A stretch of DNA of 64,000 nucleotides from Eudorina sp. 2006-703-Eu-15 (lineage: Eukaryota > Chlorophyta > Chlorophyceae > Chlamydomonadales > Volvocaceae), in NCBI GenBank assembly GCA_003117195.1, contig BDSI01000024.1, forward strand, positions 657,168-721,167, in the 5' to 3' direction. The notes under the pieces were generated by a model. That model had not been told where the DNA came from and searched no databases. It was given only the letters and a program-made list of their open reading frames with translations. The translations under genes and the position numbers were made by a program. Below are positions 1 to 45,400 of the stretch, in pieces. Positions within the stretch are counted from its first letter, which is position 1; each line of letters opens with the position of its first letter.

Positions 1-32830
<32,830 letters not shown>

Positions 32831-33242
32831 GGCGCGAACGCGCCGTGAGGGGCTCCGGGTGCCGCGTGTGGTGGTCGTACCGGGAGGAGGCCTTAGCGGG
32901 TGCGGGGTAGGGCGCCCTCCGGCGGCGGGGTCCCCTCCTGGAGTCCGGGCGGCGGCAGGGCGAGCAAACGGAGACCTGGGGAGAGGGGCGGAGTTTTACT
33001 GCTGCTGCTCCTGCTGCTGATGCTGTGGCGGCTGCTGTGGTTGCTGCGACTGCTGCTTTCGACCCAGCTGCAAGCCTATTTATTATAATCAAGCCTATAT
33101 TGCTGCTGCTGTGCCCGCATGCATGCTGCAAATGCCGGGATGTACGGCCCCTTGGTTCCGCATCCGTACGTACATACATCACCCGACCGGTGGGCTCCAG
33201 ACTTCACGTGTTGCACACTGCATATGCCGTACCGACATGTAC

Positions 33243-33275
<33 letters not shown>

Positions 33276-35160
33276 AGGGGGAGGGAGACAGAGTGGCTGT
33301 GCATACATGCGTGTACGGCATGTTGCTGTCCTCCGTACATGGGGACCGCATGGCCAATGTGCAGGAGGTCATCGCCCCCGGAGTGAGTGAGTGAGTGAGT
33401 GAGTGAGTGAGTGAGTGAGTGAGTGAGTGAGTACCCAACAGCATCCACAACGTCCACAACATCCACAACATTGCACGACGCACATGGGAAGGACGGCTGA
33501 GGTTGGGCTGCGGGTTGTCCCGCTCTGTGTTTTCGTAGGCAGGCAGAGCAGGAGGGGAGCGGTGACACCCGCCCACCCGCCCACCCGCCCAAGCGGGGGA
33601 GGGACGGGGTGGCACCCACGCTGCAGGTGGTGCCTCCCCAGTCCCCACCGCGGCGGCGGCGGCGGCGGTCGCGAGGAGCACACAGCCGTCGAAGGACTGC
33701 CGTCGGCAGCTGCAGCTGCAGCTGCATGCCCGTGCGCGAGGTGCAAGACGGCGGGCAGTCCGGTCCGGTTCCCCGCGCGCAAACAAAACAAAGCGGAAAC
33801 GCATGTGCACACACACACACGCGGCTCAGTTCTCTTATACACACACACGCACACACTCACACTCGCAGCTCTCGCTATGGTTGTAGTGAGTTGGGCGCCA
33901 TGCATCGCATCGGTGATGAACGATCGAGCCAAATCATTTGACGGCGGTGATTATAATGACGATGATGATGACGGCGATGATGGTGGGGCATCTGATGTGT
34001 GTATGGTTGCATTATTACGGCCGGTAGCACGGACGGTGGTACGGACAAGTCAACACGCGCGCGCGCGCGTGACATGCTTGCCGGGCCGCGCCGCTTATCT
34101 TGGGGCTGGCTTGTGTTTGCTGCTGTTCGTACGTGCCTCGGGTTTTGGGACACGAGCTGGTGCATTCCTCCAAAGCGTCATAGTACTGAATGCTCGCAAC
34201 CCGGGTGGCGGCGGCTGCTTACTCTCGTATGGTGGTGTTGGTGTTGGTGGTGATAATAACCCTATACGGTCATTACGGGTCTGCGCTGCACTGCGGCTCA
34301 CTTGTTTCGTCGCGGGATGCTGCCGCTGCTGCTGCTGCATACATGTGTCGTACATAGCTCGAGTCATGTCGTACATTTGTACGTACGGCGCACCCGCCGG
34401 ATGTATCTCGATACATATCGCTATCGCGACGATATCTGCGCGCCGTGCGTGTGTTGATGGATGGTAGACATAATAATATGTATGGGCATATCCGCGGTTC
34501 GGATCCCGGCTCCCTCCCCGCCATTGCATTCGGCGGGTCTGGCGAACGGTTTCCAGGAGAGGCAATCCTGGCGGCGCTGGTAACGTGCTGGTGTGTTGGC
34601 CGGTATGGCTTCATTGACATCCCCCCGCGGGGGTGATGGCGGATGGGTGCGCATTCCTTGGTAGGGGTTGTTGAGATGAGGCGCCTACGAGCTATCTGGG
34701 CCCGTTGGAACACCCGGTCGGCACCAATAAGAGTCCACCTAGTGGCGGTTACGACCTGTGCGCATACGCATTTGAATGCAAAGCTGTACGACAGGATATC
34801 CAGCGGGGCTCCTCCTTCCTGGCCCGGTCCGGTAGGTGCTGCTGCGTCCCGCGACGGACGGAGGGGTGGTGGTGGTGGCGGTGGTGGTGGTGGATGCGCG
34901 AGGCGGCCGAGGTCGAGTTCGTTCGGCCAGCTGGGCTGCTGGCGGGAGATTCGTTGGCCGGGTCGGGACCTTCGCCACGCGCGATGCAGCGCGATACTAC
35001 TGTGTACGTAGTGCTTGCGGTAACCAACTGCATGTTTTGTGTCGTACACTCCATCTCCTCGTGCGACAGGACACCTCCATCCTAGGCACTGGGCAGGGCG
35101 GTTCCCTGAGCTGTGTCGAAGGGACGGAGTTCAACATGATGGCTCGCCCGTCCTTTCTGT
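32831..35160. other. Intergenic: 3' flank of the polycystin-like gene
   Basis: This is GC-rich sequence with TG/CA tracts, GCTGCT runs (33000-33060) and a GAGT tract. A few open frames exist but have no domain-like content, and their composition follows the simple repeats. I found no TGTAA polyadenylation signal (the usual volvocine motif) in the roughly 2.3 kb here; the first TGTAA words I noticed are near 35450-35510. The true 3' end of the transcript is therefore unresolved. Confidence -1.
33374..33432. repeat. (GAGT)n microsatellite
   Basis: About 14 GAGT units in the spacer downstream of the polycystin-like gene; no other content. Confidence -1.
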
Positions 35161-35548
35161 GAGAGGACAGCAAACATAGAAACAATAATTCAAACACTGA
35201 TCAGGAATCAACGTAGGTAGGAATCAACGGCGTCGGCAAGCATATATCGCCAATGGCAGATTTGAATTTCAATGGCAAATTTGAACAGCTCGGTGTCATT
35301 AAAAAATGCGTCATCAATGTTGACGTTGCATCCTTTATTCCTTTATCTGGTTGATTTAGAATGGCGTATTGGATAAGTCGGACTCTACTCGTTTTTTCGC
35401 GACATTGGCAGGCCAGCAGCTTGAATCGTGGGTTTGATCGATAGATTTCGTTTATGTAAAAGTACGACGGAGATACCACAATACATAATTGTGGCAAAAA
35501 GATGTAAGGGAAGTCTGTCTGCAATTAAATAGCGTCCTGACAAGTTCT

Positions 35549-35585
35549 GTACGATCGCGACCGGAATGGGAAGTCGCGATCGTAC
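35549..35585. other. Perfect 13-bp inverted repeat (hairpin)
   Basis: GTACGATCGCGAC at 35549-35561 pairs exactly with GTCGCGATCGTAC at 35573-35585 across an 11-nt loop, in otherwise AT-rich sequence. It is not followed by a T tract, so nothing marks it as a terminator. Confidence -1.
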
Positions 35586-35940
35586 GCTTTCAACTCTATG
35601 CACAAACTCAAAAGGCAACAAATATAGCACATGAAATTGAAATTAAAAAAATTTCTTTTTGGCTACATTCCTAATATTTGAAGTGGCGAGGAGCTGCGCC
35701 CGGAAAGTGCCCTACCTCACGAACGAACGATGTAATTATCCCCAGCCGCCCGAAAAACTTCAATTAAAACAATCAAGAATGTGCGTAATCAAATACTTGA
35801 CAAGCCGCCGGCAGAGCTGTGACTTCTTGTATATGCGTGCTTTCTGGGGTGTCAATAATTCATACCTAATAATATGCTAAACATACAGCAATAGATCGAA
35901 AAGCCACACCTACGATGTACAGAAATACAGAGGGCCATAT

Positions 35941-36312
35941 GCCCATATCCCCACCCAGACAGCCACCTACCTACTTACCTTGGCAAACAGATAGAGGTGC
36001 ACAGCGGGGCAACACTACCAAGCAACGGGATGGTCACAGCATCGGGCGGGATTCCCATGCATCCGTCCAGAAGTGGATAAAGCCAGCACGGGGAAGGTCG
36101 CTCACACATACAGGCACCCCATTACCCAGCTACCACCAGCCCTACCTGCAACACCCAGCACCACACCTCCACATACACCTCACCGCCAGAAACAAAAACA
36201 CACCGGGTCATGATCCCACCCAGACAGACACCGAAGCAAGCAGAGGCGCACAGCGGGGCAACACTACCAAAGGGATAGGCACAGCAGAGGGCGGAAACCC
36301 CAGAAGTGGATA
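35941..36312. repeat. Tandemly duplicated dispersed element
   Basis: Two diverged units (about 35941-36075 and 36210-36312) share CCCACCCAGACAG, GCACAGCGGGGCAACACTAC and CCAGAAGTGGATAA in the same order. The core AGGCGCACAGCGGGGCAACA with flanks also occurs inverted at about 63600-63670, with roughly 60 bp near-identical. This is a dispersed repeat family of unknown class. Confidence -1.
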
Positions 36313-36850
36313 ACGCCAAGCACAGGGAATGCTGTTGGACACAGTACACCTGTTCGTGTTACATTTCACCCAGTGAGTAAAATGAAAGCCGCGTGCATTG
36401 TACTCGGAAAAAAACCCTAGGCTCCTCATCCCCATAGAATAATAATATACATGATAGCTAGCCTCCACCAACGCTAACGAGTACATACATACACTCCTGT
36501 TGTTCTTAGTCGTCAACATTAGGCATCATACCTTCTCCACTGTGGATAACAGTGCTAGACACCGCCCAACAGCCACTGACAGCCTGTCACATCCATTCTC
36601 ATCGCCACCGTCCCTGACATTGCTGGTAACTGTCAGAGCTCAGACGGTACCTATTGAACAGCCAATAACAGCGGCGGAAATGTTGGCTAAGGCTGTCAGG
36701 TTAACATTTCCTGACAGACTGGCCTGTCAGAGCCTGTCAGAGCCTGTCAGGTAGGGAGGCACTGCGGCTGACGTGCTAAGTCGCTCGATGCTAGTAGATG
36801 CCGCGTGCACACCTATGTCGAAGCTCGCGTCATGTCGTACATTTGTACGG

Positions 36851-38427
36851 CACATCCCTTGCTCTTGATTATTGATGAATGAGATTGTTGAATGGGGTTG
36901 TTTTTTCTGGTCCGGTGCTGGATTGCTGCTGGGATGGACGGACTGACGGACGGATGGAGCGCGCGGTCGCGAGGGAGGAAGGAAATGGAAGGAAGAAATT
37001 ACCCGAAATAATATCCGAAATGAGACCCGAACAAGCCTGTCCACGAACTCCCGCTTTGCAGAAGCGCCGGTCCTCTTCTCCCCTGGTCTCTCTCCGCCCG
37101 CGCCTTCTCCCGGCCCGTTGGCCGTCCCCACCTCTGCGGGTGACGATTCCCGGTCCCCTTCCAGGCCAATGTTCGTCTTTCCTGCCTCAGGTATGAGCGC
37201 GGGCCGTCGCCTCTCCACCGCCACCATCCTATCGTTCCTTTTTGATGCCTGCAGTCTCCTGTGTCCTGTCCCGTCCCTCGGGGTCCTAGCGTCGCAAATC
37301 AGTGGGTCCTATCTCACTCTCCCGCCTGGTTTCCCGTCTGTCATGAGAGGGGCGGCATCACGCACGGTAAGCCGTTCTGTCGATCCATGTTCTGCGACAA
37401 GGTGTAGGTTGCTCATCTCCCTCTCTCGCACGCAGATTGCCCCGGGTGAGCCGCTAGTGGGCCCACACCCGGTCCATCTCTTGGCCTCAGCACCCCTCGC
37501 GCCCGTTACTCCATTACAACATTTACATATCTATGGAGACAGGTGCGGGCACAACACACATCCGTGCAACTGGGTTCAGTGCGCGCACGGATCAGTGCGC
37601 GCACCGAGCCGTGCTTTGTGGCCTCCTGCCCCCAACGGCCGGATCCCGGTGCCTGTTGGGAGGCACCTGTGGAATCTTCATTCTTAGTGCCAATATATTA
37701 CATTTTTTTAATCTGTAGATGCTAGTGCGGGCACGACACACATCCGTAAAACTTGGCTCGGTGCGCGCACGGATCGGTGCGCGCACCGAGCCCAGAAACC
37801 GCGTCATTTTTCGGTGCGCGCACCGAGCCCACTTCTGGGGCCGTTTCCTTACTGTCGCGAGGACATGGCGTGTGTAACAGAGCGCGGCCAAAGGCTTCTC
37901 GAGATGCTGTGCAGGGTCAATTGTAGAGACTTATACTGCAACCCGGCGTTACAGCGAGGACATCATTAGTTGGGTGGGTTGAGCTAGCTGCTGCTGATGC
38001 AAGATTTGTTGGCTGCTGGCTCTAACCTCGAAGCCTGCGACCCACACAATAGAGATTGAGGTAATATATTGTATGAGGTCGAAGTTCTTACAGAATGACA
38101 CTTGTTTCCGTCGTACATCCATACCTCCTTACCTCACTTGCTTGTACGGCAGGACAGGACACCCCCCTGCCTAGGCATGCTGGTGAACTGCACACATGCC
38201 CCTAGCTACCAAGTCCTCAAATCCAAAAGAACGGCCACCTCACCATCCACCGCTCTGATGTAGGACGCTGCTCTGCTGCGCCGAACCCCTCAAACCGACA
38301 CCACCAGACACGCCAGCGAAACTAACCCTGATACACACACACGACGACGATTACGGTAGGCGGTGAGTACCCCCCTCGATGGGCGGTACAGTGTGGACTA
38401 AGTGGACTACGCCCCTCCTCATCAGAG
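36851..38427. other. Intergenic spacer
   Basis: Mixed composition. An open frame at 37118-37687 (+) has no recognisable domain and is not supported as a gene. The segment includes the palindromic repeat pair at 37541-37830 and about 600 bp of unique sequence without detectable features. Confidence -1.
37541..37830. repeat. Duplicated palindromic GTGCGCGCAC repeat
   Basis: Two copies about 190 bp apart share GTGCGGGCACNACACACATCC followed by GTGCGCGCACGGATCNGTGC. The second copy contains a perfect 16-bp inverted repeat, GGCTCGGTGCGCGCAC (37755-37770) and its complement (37777-37792), with a 6-nt loop. A third half-copy, CGGTGCGCGCACCGAGCCCA, follows at about 37814. Confidence -1.
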
Positions 38428-39436
<1,009 letters not shown>

Positions 39437-42400
39437 CTAGAGCCGTGATGGACTGCAGGCGGCGTTGCTCACCGACCCGGCCTGCTGTGTGTGTAACGTA
39501 GTTCTGCATGGACGCGCAGCTATATGTGCCGTACATGGAAACGCAACCCTGCCGATCACACGCACGTGAGTACGGCTACACCATCCAGCTCGTTGTATAC
39601 CAGTGGGGGGCTCGTGGGGCTGGTGGGCGATCAGCGCCCTTCCGCTGGGTCCTCCGGGATGGGCACAGTCCGCCTGGCCACCGCATGCAGCGAAGACCCC
39701 GGAGGCTGCGGGTGCGGGTGCTGGTGCGGGTGCTGGTCGTGCAAAGGGGGTGCGGAGCCCGCCGCTGCGCCTGCTGCTGCCGCTGGTGCCACCTCCGCCC
39801 CGCCTCCGCTTCCGCTTCCGCTTCCGCCCCCGCCCCGCCTCCGCCCCGCCCCCGCCTCCACCCCCGCCCCCGCATCCGCTTCCGCCTCCGCCTACCCCTC
39901 CACCTCCGCCTCCGCCCTGCTGGTACTGCAGCGCCAGGTGCTCCGCCAGCAGCAGGTCAACCAGGGAGTCCACCACCTGCGGGGGTCCAGGGAGGTTAAG
40001 GGGGTCCAGGGAGGTTGAGGGGGTCCAGGGAGGTTGAGGGGGTCCAGGGAGGTTGAGGGGGTCCAGGGAGGTTAAGGGGGTCCAGGGAGGTTAAGGGGGT
40101 CCAGGGAGGTTAAGGGGGTCCAGGGAGGTTAAGGGGGTCCAGGGAGGTTGAGGGGGTCCAGGGAGGTTGAGGGGGTCCAGGGAGGTTAAGGGGGTCCAGG
40201 GAGGTTGAGGGGTCCAGGGAGGTTGAGGGGGTCCAGGGAGGTTGAGGGGGTCCAGGGAGGTTGAGGGGTCCAGGGAGGTTGAGGGGGTCCAGGGAGGTTG
40301 AGGGGGTCCAGGGAGGTTGAGGGGGTCCAGGGAGGTTGAGGGGGTCCAGGGAGGTTGAGGGGGTCCAGGGAGGTTGAGGGGGTCCAGGGAGGTTAAGGGG
40401 GTCCAGGGAGGTTAAGGGGTCCAGGGAGGTTGGGGGGAGGGCGCTGTCTTGATTGACATGCGGTAACTCGGTAAGCGGACAGCAGGGGAGATAGAGTCCC
40501 GAGACCGAGGGCCAGGGGCCCCCGACCGTCAGTCAGTCAGGCAGGCGGACAGCCACACTGCAACCAATGCCTCACCACCGTGCATACGCCCCACCCCACC
40601 CCACCCCACCCCACCCCACCCCACCCCCCCCCCCCCCCCCCCCCCCCCCACCCCACCCCACCCCACCCCACCCCACCCCACCCCACCCCACCCCACCCCA
40701 CCCCACCCCACCCACCCCACCCCACCCCACCCCACCCCACCCCACCCCACCCCACCCACCCCACCCACCCCACCCCACCCCACCCCACCCCACCCACCCC
40801 ACCCACCCCACCCCACCCCACCCCACCCCACCCCACCCCACCCCACCCCACCCCACCCCACCCCACCCACCCCACCCCACCCCACCCCACCCCACCCCAC
40901 CCCACCCCACCCCACCCACCCCACCCCACCCCACCCCACCCCACCCACCCCACCCCACCCCACCCCACCCCACCCCACCCCACCCACCCCACCCCACCCC
41001 ACCCCACCCCACCCCACCCCACCCCACCCACCCCACCCCACCCCACCCCACCCCACCCCACCCACCCCACCCCACCCCACCCCACCCCACCCCACCCCAC
41101 CCACCCCACCCACCCCACCCCACCCCACCCCACCCCACCCCACCCCACCCCACCCCACCCCACCTGGTCGAACGTGGGCCTCAGACCGGGGTCCCCGCAG
41201 AGACACGCCACCATCAGATTCCGCAAGTGCACCGGACAGCTGGAGGGCACCGCCACCGCGAACCGCCCGCCGGCGATGGCCGCGCTGGTTGTGGAGCCGG
41301 CAGCAGCAGCGGCGGCGGCGCCGGAAGCGCCGTCCGCAGGTCCGGCTGCGGCGGCGGCGGCCGCGGCGGCCTGGCGGGTCCTGACCTCGGTGATGGGGGC
41401 GCCGTAGAAGAACTCCAGCAGCATCACTCCGTAGCTGCGGGGCATGGTGGCGGCGGCGGCGGCGGCCGAAGGGGGAAAGGGGGGAGGGGCAAGGGGGAGG
41501 GTGATGGGCTGCGGAGAGCGTGCAGGCAGCAGCCCGGACAAGGGGGCCGGGACCTCAACACAGTGGTCACCGCGGGTCGTTCGGGTGCGGCAATATGCAT
41601 GTGTCCAGAGCCCTTCCACCCCGGCCTTCGCCCCTACTCCGTCCTAACACCCCCTCCCACACGCCGCCCCGCACTCCGGCCTACCCCCTTATCCCCACCT
41701 CAACCCCGTGTCCCACACCCGGTCCCTCCCGCCTACCCGCCCTCCCCACACCCATGGGGTGCCCCCCCGCCCCGCCCCACCTCTTTAGTGGCGGGCTCAT
41801 GAGACCCCTCCGCGCGGCCACTCACCTGAACACGTCAGCCGCTTTGGTGAGGTGACCTCGGAGGAGCACCTCTGGGAGGGGGGGCGGGGGAGCGCGCGGG
41901 TGCATGGAGGGGGGAGCGGGGAGGGAGAGGGAGAAGGGGGGGGGTACGAGGGGTAGTTAAGCAGGCATGAACCTGGAAACGCATGCAGCCAGATTACACG
42001 ATTGCGATATGGCCTCAGGCTCTTAACCAATGTATTCCTGAGGGTTAAAAGTGCGGTATGTGCGGTGGGCAATGCGGTGAGGTGCCGCTGAGACGGGCAT
42101 CCCACCAGCGCGGACCCGTTGGGGCCGTGCATCAGCCTGCACCGTTGTCGGCGTGCTGGTTTGACCAGGGGCGCGGGAGACATACAAACAAGGGGTTGTG
42201 GGGGGGGGAGGGAGTCTGAGAGGTTGCCCCCTGCACCTTGTCAAAACTTACAAGTTACAACCACCGCCGTACAAGCAGGCGCACGTACCGGGTGCGCTGT
42301 ACAGGGGGGTGCCCTGGAACTTGTTGCTGGCATGTGTCTGACCCTCGCCCATGCGGACACTGCGGGGGGAGGGGGAGGGGGCGATAGGGGAGGGGGCGAT

Positions 42401-45400
42401 AGGGGAGGGGGCGATAGGGGAGGGGGCGATAGGGGAGGGGCGATAGGGGAGGGGGCGATAGGGGAGGGGGCGATAGGGGAGGGGGTGATAGGGGAGGGGG
42501 TGATAGGGGAGGGGGTGATAGGGGAGGGGGTGATAGGGGAGGGGGCGATAGGGGAGGGGGTGATAGGGGAGGGGGTGATAGGGGAGGGGGTGATAGGGGA
42601 GGGGAGGGTTGTGGTGGGGGAGGGTTCGGGGCTTCGGGCTGGTCAAGGTGTCAACCGGAAGGGGGGAAGCACAGGCAGGAAGGTTCACGCTGCGGCACGT
42701 CGGCCGCGACTCGGCCGCGAGCAGGGCGACGAGTCCAGGCAGCGTCCAACTTTGACGGTCAAACGACCGGTAACTGGTGGGGGCCGGACAGCCCAGCAGG
42801 CGGGTCGCTAACCCACGTTTATCATGGGTGGTAAGGGCCAGATCAACCAATGGCTGGCTGCACATGAACTGACAGGTTCACATATGTGGAGATTCGCATG
42901 GGTTGAATCACCCTAGGGATACGTTCACCCGCCACCCGGCCCCGTGGGGCGATGCCCGCCTGTGGCTCGCTCGCCCCCCCGCTACCCTTTGCTGTGAATG
43001 CCATAGGGCGTCGGATGCTGAGTGCGGCTCCAAGGGGGGTTCCCCTCCCTCATGTTGTTCTACGGCTTGCCATCCGGGCCGCGGCGTCGGGTGCAGGCTT
43101 TGCTTTCGAGCGCCGGCTCTTCCCTCATCCATTCCTCCCCCCTCCCCTTCCCCAACTCCCCTCCCCTTCCCCAACTCCCCTCCTCTCCCCAACAGGCCCC
43201 CCTCTCCCCAGCTACCCCCCTCTCCCCAACTCTCCCCACCCATCCCTCCTGCTGCCCCCGCCCCCCGGTAACACACGAGCTCCCCTCTGTTCTCCCCGTC
43301 ACACTTTTGCATGCATGCATGCATGCATGCAGCCAAAACATCCTCCCCAAATGCATGCATGCATGGCACCTGCAGCTCCCTGGAGAGGTCACTGCCAAAC
43401 CACCCAACCACCAACCGCCCAACCGCCCAACCACCTCCCCTCTGGTCCTGGCCTCCCCAAGCACCCCACCTGAGACCGAAGTCCGCCACCTTCGCCACCA
43501 CGGGCGGCCGCCACAGGCCGCGCAGCCTCGTCATCTGCGTCAGCAGGCCGGTTGGCAGGTAGGGGGTGGCAGGTAGGGGGTGGCAGGTAGGGGGTGGCAG
43601 GTAGGGGGTGGCAGGTAGGGGGTGGCAGGTAGGGGGTGGCAGGTAGGGGGTGGCAGGTAGGGGGTGGCAGGTCGGCCGGTAGTGAGGAACGCACGATCAG
43701 GAGCTCGGCGGGCAGGGGCAAGGACAGGGCTGAACAATTTATGCTGCATGCTTGATTACATTTGATAAGTATTTAATAATACATATAATGTATGGCAGCA
43801 ACATTATGTAACTCTTACAAGGTTGGCCTGTTATAATGTATGGCAGCGACAGTACCGTGCGGAGTGCAATGCCGCGGCACCGGCAGCCCTCCCGGGGGGT
43901 TTCACGGGCGCTACGGGTGTGCGCGGCAACACCCACCCCCCCCCGCCGGCGCGCGTTGCCGTACCTGGGAGCTCAGATTGCGGGCGGACGGCGTCCGGCC
44001 TGCCACCATGGCGCTCACCAGCGCCCCGAACACGTTGCTGGGGCCGCCGCCACCGCCACCGCCGCCACTGCCGCCCCCAGGACCGCTGGGCAGCCGCCCG
44101 TCGCCTCCGCCCCCCGCTGCAGCTCCCCCCGGCCCGGAGCCCAGGCCGGCGGAGCCCCGTGAGGTGGTCAGCAGGATGTTGGCGGAGGACAGGTCCTGCG
44201 GGGGAGAGGGAAGAGGAGGATACGGCAGGGGGGCCCGGGAGGAGGGGGCGGGAGTGAGGCCGGGTCAGGCAACCGGACAACTACTACGGAATCGGTGATT
44301 GTTTCGCGATTTCGCGGTCGTGATTGGCAAAAAGGGGGCGGGGGCGGGGGCGGGGATGTGGGGCTGGGGCGGCGGGGACGGGTGCCCTAGAGCTGTTGGG
44401 CAGGTGCGGGGAAATGGGAGCAGGGGCTTTCGCGACGTGCATGTGTGTTGGGGGCGGGGGGAGGGCGGGGCTTATGGATGGCCGCACATACGTTCGTACG
44501 GCAGCGGCAGCAGAACACACACACATCCACGCAGGGCAGGACAGGACAGGACGGGACAGGACCGCCCACGTGGCATGGATGGCGTGCCGTTTCCGGAGGT
44601 TCCTCTGCGGACTGCCGCACGTTGATACGCCTCCTCTTCTCTCCATCCCCCGCTAGTTGCAGCCCACATGCACGGCCAGTACGGCAAAATACCAAATGAA
44701 GACAGCAGCTGGCCCTCACTTACCCCCCGCCGCCCCAATCCAGTATAAGTATGTCTACCAATTTGCTGTACCGTATCCCCAAAATCCATCCATCCCTCCT
44801 CCATCCCTGTGTTGAGCGCACGCACAACCCTAGAACCCCAGACCGGGCTTGTTCCTCGTTTTCAAGCCCCCCATCCACCCCCACCCCCATATGCGCTCTT
44901 CACACCGGCGCCTGCGCCTGCGCGGGGCTCACCCCGTGCACGATGTTCTTGCTGTGGATGTGCGCCATGCCGGCGGCCACGTCCAAGGCCAGGGTCAGAG
45001 CGCACAGCGTGGAGGCGCCGCCCGCGGAGATGTTGCCCGCCACCCCGTTGCCTGGGGGGGGTAGGGGGTAGGGGGTAGGGGATGAGGGGGTAGGGGATGA
45101 GGGGGTAGGGTTCGGGGTTAAGGGGCGAGGGTTAGGGATGAAGGCGTAAGAGGTAGGGATGAAGGGGTAAGGATTGGGACTTGGGAGGTGGCGGATACCC
45201 GGAGTGGCGCGGACTGGAGGGGGCGCCCTTCCTGTCCGATACGGTACTGTACGACCCCAAATGGAAGCGCGCCAGTACGGGGCGCCAGTACGAGGTGCCA
45301 GTACGGGGTTTCAGTACGGGGTGCCAGTACGGGGTGCCAGTACGGCTTGCTGTACTCTCTATCAGGGGGCGCTGACGCGAGTACGACAACGCGCATTGGC

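Larger units (their letters stand above)
35161..36850. other. Low-GC island in the intergenic spacer
   Basis: Base composition drops sharply compared with both flanks (AT-rich tracts such as AATTAAAAAAATTTC near 35640). The island contains a 13-bp perfect hairpin, a duplicated element (35941-36312) and CTGTCAGAGC direct repeats near 36710-36750. Short open frames (up to about 80 codons) have no recognisable motif. It could be an old transposon or an organelle-derived insert, but I recognise no organelle gene in it. Confidence -1.

Noticed and set aside
33427..34467. Open frame of 346 codons downstream of the polycystin-like gene
   Set aside because: Composition follows GAGT and CA repeats; no domain, no splice logic, no conserved motif.
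37118..37687. Open frame of 189 codons in the intergenic spacer
   Set aside because: No recognisable domain, and it overlaps the palindromic repeat; could be chance in GC-rich DNA.
40537..41802. ORFs of 275 to 411 codons (Pro/His/Thr-rich on plus, Trp/Gly/Val-rich on minus)
   Set aside because: They are translations of the (CCCCA)n array; a five-base unit opens several frames. The real minus-strand exon ends at its donor at 41164.
42361..43672. Possible CRISPR-like regular repeats
   Set aside because: Units are contiguous with no unique spacers, lie in introns of a eukaryotic gene, and no cas genes exist.
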